Source: Eubacteriales bacterium | Lineage (GTDB): Bacteria > Bacillota_A > Clostridia > Lachnospirales > Lachnospiraceae | NCBI GenBank assembly: GCA_030533315.1 | Contig: JAUNJL010000079.1 | Span: forward strand, 1-10,845 | Length of the DNA stretch: 10,845 nucleotides | Direction of reading: 5' to 3' | Shown: positions 6,817 through 10,845 of the stretch, in pieces | Layout: each line of letters opens with the position of its first letter | Numbering within the stretch: the first letter of the stretch is position 1 | The notes under the pieces: generated by a model | Seen by the model: only the letters and a program-made list of their open reading frames with translations | What the model was told of the DNA's origin: nothing | The model's database searches: none | Position numbers and translations under genes: made by a program

Positions 6817-6892
6817 TTTCCGACTCTCCTCAAAAGAACATGACAGACTTCAGCCACTTTTTACTGCCTTCTTTTTTCCTTTTATGTTTTTT

Positions 6893-6921
6893 ATCATACT
6901 AAACTTTGACCATTATGTCAA
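6893..6921 (-). promoter_or_regulatory. Near-consensus sigma-A promoter of scrR
   Basis: On the minus strand, TTGACA (6921-6916), a 17-base spacer and TATGAT (6898-6893). The -35 matches fully and the -10 departs at one base. The start codon is about 77 bases downstream of the -10. Confidence 0.85.
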
Positions 6922-6922
6922 A
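6905..6922. promoter_or_regulatory. Dyad TTTGAC-N6-GTCAAA overlapping the scrR -35, candidate operator
   Basis: A perfect 6-base inverted repeat with a 6-base centre. One arm contains the -35 hexamer of scrR. Its placement is that of an operator blocking polymerase, which suggests autoregulation by ScrR. It is not the CG-centred palindrome typical of many LacI-family sites, and I see no second copy before scrA. Confidence 0.45.
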
Positions 6923-6942
6923 ATAAAAACGAGTATTGACGC

Positions 6943-6987
6943 AAAAATCCGGTCCCTCAGCCTGAGCGGCTTTCGTTGGACCGGATT
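6943..6987 (-). terminator. Intrinsic terminator of spoIIQ
   Basis: On the minus strand, AATCCGGTCC (6987-6978) pairs perfectly with GGACCGGATT (6955-6946), and T continues to 6943. A smaller CTCAG/CTGAG hairpin sits in the loop. It starts 15 bases after the spoIIQ stop and insulates scrR from the sporulation genes. Confidence 0.9.
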
Positions 6988-7002
6988 CGGATTCTGCTCC
7001 CG

Positions 7003-7779
7003 TCAAGGAAGATATAAGATTGGATCGATGGGCTTCCCATCCTTCCTCATGGCAAAGTAAAGGTTGCTCCCTTCCTTGCTGTAATATTTCGTAGGGGTGT
7101 TCACGTAGCCGATGGTGGTCCCCTTTGTCACCGTGTCTCCTGCCGCCACAGACAGGTCCTTCAGCTGTCCATACACGGCCTGGTACCCGTTTCCCAGCTC
7201 CATGGTCACCGTCGTTCCCGTTTCCGCTGTTTCCTCAATGGAAAAAACGGTTCCATTTACCGCAGACACCACCGGCGCACCATCCACGGCCTGTACGGAA
7301 ATAGCCGGACTCAGCTTATACTGATCCAAGGTGGGAAAATATGTGGTCTGATCCATGCTATAATCCACCAGGATGTTCCCATTTACCGGCCACTCCATAA
7401 ATGTATTTTCTGAAAAATTCAGCTCCGGCCCTGTGTACGCCGTCTCCGTCAGGTCTGCCGCCATGTCTGCAAAGCCTTCCGTCTCTGCCAGAACATCCAC
7501 CCCGGAAGCCTCCGTCAGTTCCCTTTCAGGACTGGGAAGCATCTCCTCCTGGGAAGGCTGTATGGTCAAGGGCTCCTCCATGTCCGCCTTTACCAGAGTT
7601 GTGTCTGCCATTTCCGCAGGACTTTCTTCCTCCCTCTCATTGGAAATACTTTCCAGGGGAAGCACCTCCTGGCTGTCCTTATCTGCGGTTCCAAACTGGA
7701 ATGCGGCAATTCCCAGAGCTGCCAGAGCCGCCAGACTGACGCCATTGATCAACATCCTGAATACTTTGTTTTTCCTCAT
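7003..7779 (-). CDS. spoIIQ: SpoIIQ-like membrane protein with degenerate LytM (M23) domain
   Basis: A 258-residue protein. A single membrane helix lies at about 6-30, followed by an acidic low-complexity linker (about 32-125) and a C-terminal LytM/M23 fold (about 130-258). SpoIIQ is made in the forespore and pairs across the intermembrane space with mother-cell SpoIIIAH during engulfment. The M23 zinc ligands are all missing: HxxxD is S157-x-x-x-S161 (SPAIS) and HxH is N239-L-Y241, so no peptidase activity is expected. GAGGTG lies 8 bases before the ATG at 7779, giving a MRKNKV start with the TM helix; the open frame further upstream is the spacer after spoIID. The spoIID-spoIIQ order matches other Clostridia. 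The gene symbol rests on this context plus architecture. Confidence 0.85.
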   Translation of the reverse strand: MRKNKVFRMLINGVSLAALAALGIAAFQFGTADKDSQEVLPLESISNEREEESPAEMADTTLVKADMEEPLTIQPSQEEMLPSPERELTEASGVDVLAETEGFADMAADLTETAYTGPELNFSENTFMEWPVNGNILVDYSMDQTTYFPTLDQYKLSPAISVQAVDGAPVVSAVNGTVFSIEETAETGTTVTMELGNGYQAVYGQLKDLSVAAGDTVTKGTTIGYVNTPTKYYSKEGSNLYFAMRKDGKPIDPILYLP

Positions 7780-7816
7780 ATTCTTTTCACCTCTATATTC
7801 GTAATCTGTCGGGATA

Positions 7817-7845
7817 ACCAGACGGGCTCTTCCCAGCCATCTGGT
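7817..7845 (-). promoter_or_regulatory. Hairpin in the spoIID-spoIIQ spacer
   Basis: ACCAGA and TCTGGT close a hairpin with an inner GGG/CCC pairing, about 38 bases upstream of the spoIIQ start. No T-run follows on either strand, so it is not a terminator. The 220-base spacer holds no other gene that I can support, and no terminator for spoIID. Confidence 0.35.
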
Positions 7846-7999
7846 CTGTCCTCCTGTATTCATAGGGTGTCCAGAATATAGCCATCTATTCACGCATTCC
7901 AAAAATATTGCCTCTCTTTTTCCTCCCGCTCTCCCACGCTCTCCCTTCCTTTCTGAAAATGGAGGAATTGCCGGGAACAAAACCCCCAGAAAATGCCTT

Positions 8000-8857
8000 T
8001 TATCCAGCCCTTCGTTCTATCTGCTCCAGACCCACCAGCTCCATTTTGGGAAAATAAGCTGTCAGGATTTCTTTCCATGTTTTCCCCGCCTTTGCCATCT
8101 CATTTCCCCCGTGCTGGGAAAAACCCAGGCCGTGTCCCCTTCCCCTGCACAAAAAGCGGACTTTGTCCTCCAGTCTTTGTATGGTAAAATTGGAGGAGGC
8201 CAGTCCCATCCCCTGTGCAAATGTCTCCCCCTCCAGAAGATATCCATTTGCCTCCAGCACGGTCACGTATCCTGAGGAATCCTTCTCCCGGATCTTCAGC
8301 TGCTTTGGCAGCTGTTCTGCCGGCTTGTATCGGCTGGAAAGAAGATCTCCCGCTCTTTTATCCTCCAGGCTCTCCACAGAAGTCAGATAGGCATATTCCT
8401 GGCTGCGAAAGACCTCCTCCCCGTTTCTCGTCCGTCCGCCGCTGATCTCGTGATATGGAACCAAACGCAGCTTTCCCTCATAGGCCAGAACCCAACCGGC
8501 AGTCTCCCCCACGGCCTCCTCATACAGGCCTTCTCTCTTCTCAAGACTTTTCAGCACAGAAAAAATGGTTTTTCCCCTTATTTTTTCTCCTGTTTCTCTC
8601 AAAATATTCCCCAAAGTCTCCCCCTCCTGCAGCCTTCTGTAAAAATTGGAGCGAGCGATCACGGCCTGGGCCTTCACCGCCTCTGGCTCATAGTCCGGGC
8701 CGATCTCCAGAAAAAGGATTGCCGGAAGGCACATTTCTCCATCAAGACCTCTCAGCTCCAACGCCCGTTCTCCCCCATTGACGACGGCAGTGGTGACATA
8801 AGAAAAAAGAAGGAGCACAGGAACCGCCCAAAGCCAGGTCCAAAAAAATCCCTTCAT
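8000..8857 (-). CDS. spoIID: SpoIID, sporulation lytic transglycosylase
   Basis: A 285-residue membrane-anchored peptidoglycan hydrolase acting with SpoIIP and SpoIIM during engulfment; SpoIID cleaves glycan strands by transglycosylation. A single N-terminal membrane helix lies at about 5-24. The signature region LEIGPDYEPEAVKAQAVIAR (50-69) aligns with the family's E-M-P...EALKAQA motif, placing the catalytic Glu at E51. Further motifs are AVGETAGWVLAYEGK (about 115-129), PYHEISGGRT (about 133-142) and the C-terminal GRGHGLGFSQHGG followed by EILTAYFP. GAGGAAGG lies 7 bases before the ATG. Transcribed before spoIIQ, with no terminator seen between them. A sigma-E-like promoter fits mother-cell expression. 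Confidence 0.93.
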   Translation of the reverse strand: MKGFFWTWLWAVPVLLLFSYVTTAVVNGGERALELRGLDGEMCLPAILFLEIGPDYEPEAVKAQAVIARSNFYRRLQEGETLGNILRETGEKIRGKTIFSVLKSLEKREGLYEEAVGETAGWVLAYEGKLRLVPYHEISGGRTRNGEEVFRSQEYAYLTSVESLEDKRAGDLLSSRYKPAEQLPKQLKIREKDSSGYVTVLEANGYLLEGETFAQGMGLASSNFTIQRLEDKVRFLCRGRGHGLGFSQHGGNEMAKAGKTWKEILTAYFPKMELVGLEQIERRAG

Positions 8858-8880
8858 TTGCAGCCTTCCTCTTTTTTCTT

Positions 8881-8909
8881 AATATATGGAAGATTGCATA
8901 ATTCTATGA
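8881..8909 (-). promoter_or_regulatory. Sigma-E-like promoter of spoIID
   Basis: On the minus strand, a -35-like TCATAGA (8909-8903), a 14-base spacer and CATATATT (8888-8881). The -10 matches the sigma-E type CATACAnT at all but one fixed position. It ends 23 bases before the ATG. spoIID is a known sigma-E regulon member in spore formers. Confidence 0.5.
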
Positions 8910-8922
8910 TTTGGATTATAAT
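8894..8922 (+). promoter_or_regulatory. Sigma-A promoter of the metallophosphoesterase gene
   Basis: TTGCAT (8894-8899), a 17-base spacer and a perfect TATAAT (8917-8922) on the plus strand. Transcription would start near 8929, giving a leader of about 64 bases. The element interleaves with the leftward sigma-E-like promoter. Confidence 0.8.
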
Positions 8923-8992
8923 GGTTGCACTTGGCAAAATTTTTTGACCATCTCGCCACATACCCATTATTTCCAACCATGGGAGGTTTTTT

Positions 8993-10180
8993 ATGGCTGC
9001 TCTTTTTTTAGCACCCTTATATATTTTGATCAACGCATATATTCTCCGCTGGATGTGCCGCTGGATGGGCGCCTGCCATTATCTTTTTCAGACGCCCGCC
9101 TTCCGTATTCTGTACATTGGATTTTACGCTTTTCTCTCCAGCACCTTGCTCACCGGTTTTCTCATCAAGAAGCCGGCAGCTCTCCACCGCATCCTAAAGC
9201 ACATCAGCAACTATTTTCTTGGAACGTTTCTTTACATATTGCTCACGATCCTCCTGGTAGATCTGGGAAGGCTGGGATTAAAGCTTACCCTTCACCCAAA
9301 GCTTCTCTACACCAGGCGCTCCTTTGTCATTACCGGCGGTATCTGCATTCTGGTGATCACCTTCATTAGTATTTATGGCATTCTCCATGTAAAACATGTC
9401 AAGACCACTCCTTATCAGGTGAAAATACACAAGTCTGCCGGCGGCCTGGATTCCCTGAAGATCGTTCTCTTGGCGGACACCCATTTCGGCTACAGCGTGG
9501 GCGCCCGCCATGGAAAGACCATTGTGGAAAGGATCAACCACGAAAATCCAGATCTTGTGTGTATTGCTGGAGACATCTTCGACAACGATTATGATGCGCT
9601 CCGCTCTCCTGACAAAATCCAGAAGCTGCTGGCCTCCATAAAATCCACCTACGGCGTCTACGCCTGCTGGGGAAACCATGATATAAACGAGCCTATCCTT
9701 GCCGGATTTACCTTCGGAGGCTCCCAGGGCCGATATCAGGATCCCCGCATGGAGCAGCTTCTGACCGGCGCCGGCATTCGTCTTCTTCAGGATGAAGCCG
9801 TTCTGGTGGATGACAAATTCTATGTAGTGGGAAGGCAGGATCCTTCCCGTTCCCAAAAGCTGGACAGCAAAAGGCTTACCCCCGCCCAGCTCACCAAGGA
9901 TCTGGACAAGAGCAAGCCTGTTATATTTTTGGATCACCAGCCAAGGGAGCTATCGGAAATCGCCCAGGCTGGGGCAGATTTGGATCTATGCGGCCATACC
10001 CATGACGGCCAGATGTTTCCCGGAAATCTGATCGTCCGGTCATTCTGGGAAAATTCCTGCGGTTACCTGAAAAAAGGCAATCTCCACAGCATTGTTACCT
10101 CCGGGGCGGGCATCTGGGGACCTTCCATGCGTATCGGAACAGACTGCGAGATCTGCGCTGTCCACGTAGATTTTCGTTGA
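8993..10180 (+). CDS. Membrane-anchored calcineurin-like metallophosphoesterase
   Basis: A 395-residue protein. The first 134 residues carry about four hydrophobic segments (about 1-20, 38-58, 72-92 and 110-133) with basic loops. The rest is a metallophosphoesterase domain with every metal motif: D162-x-H164 (LADTHFG), GD at 193-194, GNHD at 227-230, H315 and GHTH at 334-337. It resembles the YkuE/YaeI branch, whose members act on membrane or envelope phosphoesters; the substrate here is unknown. GGGAGG stands 6 bases before the ATG. It has its own sigma-A promoter, is divergent from spoIID and ends in a strong terminator, so it is a single-gene unit. I see no reason to tie it to sporulation beyond location. 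Confidence 0.92.
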   Translation: MAALFLAPLYILINAYILRWMCRWMGACHYLFQTPAFRILYIGFYAFLSSTLLTGFLIKKPAALHRILKHISNYFLGTFLYILLTILLVDLGRLGLKLTLHPKLLYTRRSFVITGGICILVITFISIYGILHVKHVKTTPYQVKIHKSAGGLDSLKIVLLADTHFGYSVGARHGKTIVERINHENPDLVCIAGDIFDNDYDALRSPDKIQKLLASIKSTYGVYACWGNHDINEPILAGFTFGGSQGRYQDPRMEQLLTGAGIRLLQDEAVLVDDKFYVVGRQDPSRSQKLDSKRLTPAQLTKDLDKSKPVIFLDHQPRELSEIAQAGADLDLCGHTHDGQMFPGNLIVRSFWENSCGYLKKGNLHSIVTSGAGIWGPSMRIGTDCEICAVHVDFR

Positions 10181-10194
10181 TATCCCTTATTCAC

Positions 10195-10219
10195 AAAGGC
10201 GGGATCATCCCGCCTTTTT
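10195..10219 (+). terminator. Intrinsic terminator of the metallophosphoesterase gene
   Basis: AAAGGCGGGAT (10195-10205) and ATCCCGCCTTT (10207-10217) pair perfectly around one base, with five T in all (10215-10219). On the minus strand the T-run is only three, so it is a weak terminator for the convergent small gene, whose stop codon lies in the loop. Confidence 0.9.
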
Positions 10220-10528
10220 CCATTGCTCGTCCGTGCGGGGCCTGTCGCCCGGACCATTGAGCCTGCGAAAGACCTGATATCTTCCCAGCTTCCATCCTTT
10301 CCTTTTTGAGGAATCTATGCTCTTACGGGTTCTCCCGGCGTCAGCGCCCTCTCCAGATGCTTCTGCGTCATCACTGCATCCCGACATGCCCCGGGTCTCG
10401 CCGCAGCAGCCTGCCCCGGAAAGCGCCGCCGTCAACTGATTTTTCCCTTCTTTTTTTGATCTTATACTCACCCAAAAGCAGATCACTGCCGTCATGATCA
10501 CATGAAAAAACTGTTTCAAATTCTTCAT
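10205..10528 (-). CDS. Small single-TM hypothetical protein, 107 residues
   Basis: I do not recognise this protein. It opens MKNLKQFFHVIMTAVICFWV, one hydrophobic helix (about 7-20), then a basic patch (RSKKEGKNQ). A Cys-containing stretch follows (GCCGETRGMSGC, about 40-51), then a Gly/Asp/Glu-rich region and a basic, Trp-containing tail (KGWKLGRYQVFRRLN, about 77-91). The topology suggests a short inner anchor with a cytosolic tail. The start is well supported by AAAGGAG about 8 bases before the ATG. The stop TGA falls inside the hairpin of the metallophosphoesterase terminator, so the last codons double as the opposing gene's terminator. Codon choice looks like its neighbours. It could be a lineage-specific membrane peptide or, less likely, a fortuitous frame. 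Confidence 0.55.
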   Translation of the reverse strand: MKNLKQFFHVIMTAVICFWVSIRSKKEGKNQLTAALSGAGCCGETRGMSGCSDDAEASGEGADAGRTRKSIDSSKRKGWKLGRYQVFRRLNGPGDRPRTDEQWKKAG

Positions 10529-10625
10529 AAAGGCTCTCCTTTCCTAATCAGCCAATGGATTTTAGCCTGTCCACTCTTCGGAAATGCGCATTTTCCAAAA
10601 TCATGCAGGTAGTATAGTCTATGTC

Positions 10626-10656
10626 TCTGGGTTCCCTTTTCAGAACCAGATTTTTT
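10626..10656 (+). terminator. Orphan intrinsic terminator, rightward
   Basis: TCTGG-G-TTC (10626-10634) pairs with GAACCAGA (10643-10650) over 8 bases with one bulged G, followed by six T (10651-10656). No plus-strand gene ends nearby; the last one ended at its own terminator at 10219. It may end a small plus-strand RNA. Confidence 0.5.
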
Positions 10657-10713
10657 ATCAAAAAAATAAATTTAGTTACTCAACCTGTATATTCCCGTTT
10701 TCTTCCCCTCTCC

Positions 10714-10729
10714 TTAGAAAATATTCTAA
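10714..10729. promoter_or_regulatory. Palindrome TTAGAA-AATA-TTCTAA
   Basis: A perfect 6-base inverted repeat with a 4-base centre, operator-like in size. It lies about 190 bases upstream of the small minus-strand gene. The arms TTAGAA/TTCTAA also appear, in opposite arrangement, in the dyad at 821-856. Confidence 0.3.
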
Positions 10730-10765
10730 AGTACCTAAACAATAGATTGAACTGAAAACTCCCAT

Positions 10766-10801
10766 ATTACACACGGATTCCTTTGTATAATACTGTGTAA
10801 T
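10766..10801. promoter_or_regulatory. Inverted repeat ATTACACA-N20-TGTGTAAT around a TATAAT
   Basis: Perfect 8-base arms at 10766-10773 and 10794-10801 enclose a TATAAT at 10786-10791. Such a layout suits a regulator contacting both sides of a promoter, but I see no good -35 for the TATAAT. The gene it would control is either the small minus-strand gene or one beyond the window. Confidence 0.35.
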
Positions 10802-10845
10802 TATAAAAAATATCATCGTAATGCTGTAAAACATATATGATGAAA

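Larger units (their letters stand above)
10529..10845. other. AT-rich non-coding region at the right edge
   Basis: These 317 bases hold no gene I can support. They contain the RBS and leader of the 107-residue gene, an imperfect hairpin near 10580-10596, an orphan rightward terminator and two dyads, and become markedly AT-rich after about 10650. This looks like a promoter-bearing spacer for the small gene, for something beyond the edge, or both. I found no convincing -35/-10 pair on either strand. Confidence 0.6.

Noticed and set aside
7780..7980. Extension of spoIIQ by 67 codons
   Set aside because: It would place a long non-membrane stretch before the TM helix. GAGGTG at 7788-7793 supports the start at 7779.
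10619..10753. Short plus-strand frame beginning MSLGSLFRTRFF
   Set aside because: No RBS, and it runs straight through the terminator hairpin at 10626-10656.

Overview
The window reads as chromosome of a spore-forming, Gram-positive anaerobe of the Clostridia, most likely Lachnospiraceae. The pointers are three sporulation genes (spoVT start, spoIID, spoIIQ), strong AGGAGG-type ribosome binding sites before nearly every gene, consensus sigma-A promoters, a moderate-GC coding style and compact intrinsic terminators. The family-level assignment is inference. I see no tRNA, rRNA, CRISPR array, transposase, integrase or phage gene.

Layout. The left edge holds the first 28 codons of spoVT (minus strand). 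An uncharacterised 133-residue acidic protein follows (344-745, minus). A divergent spacer leads to a hemolysin III/PAQR-type membrane protein (946-1608, plus) with its own promoter and terminator. A small GIY-YIG protein follows (1686-1970, minus). The centre is a sucrose utilisation locus read right to left: scrR (LacI family, 5821-6816), scrA (PTS sucrose IIBCA, 3666-5588) and scrB (sucrose-6-phosphate hydrolase, 2221-3669). scrA and scrB overlap by 4 bases. scrR has a near-consensus promoter overlapped by a dyad (probable operator) and a strong terminator of its own before scrA. No fructokinase gene is in view.

Right of the sucrose locus lie spoIIQ (7003-7779) and spoIID (8000-8857), both minus strand and transcribed as spoIID then spoIIQ. 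The 135-base spacer upstream of spoIID is shared with a divergent membrane-anchored metallophosphoesterase (8993-10180, plus). That spacer carries a sigma-A-like promoter facing right and a sigma-E-like promoter facing left, and the two interleave. A 107-residue single-TM protein (10205-10528, minus) converges on the metallophosphoesterase terminator. The last 317 bases are AT-rich and non-coding, with two dyads and an orphan terminator.

Function. Sucrose would enter phosphorylated through ScrA, ScrB would cleave sucrose-6-phosphate to glucose-6-phosphate and fructose, and ScrR would control the locus. SpoIID and SpoIIQ belong to the engulfment machinery, and SpoVT acts later in forespore gene control. 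This is mostly ordinary housekeeping and accessory metabolism. The points worth a second look are regulatory (scrA leader, interleaved promoters, orphan terminators, dyads), the complete loss of zinc ligands in SpoIIQ, and two unrecognised small proteins. I did not find a convincing new multi-gene system.
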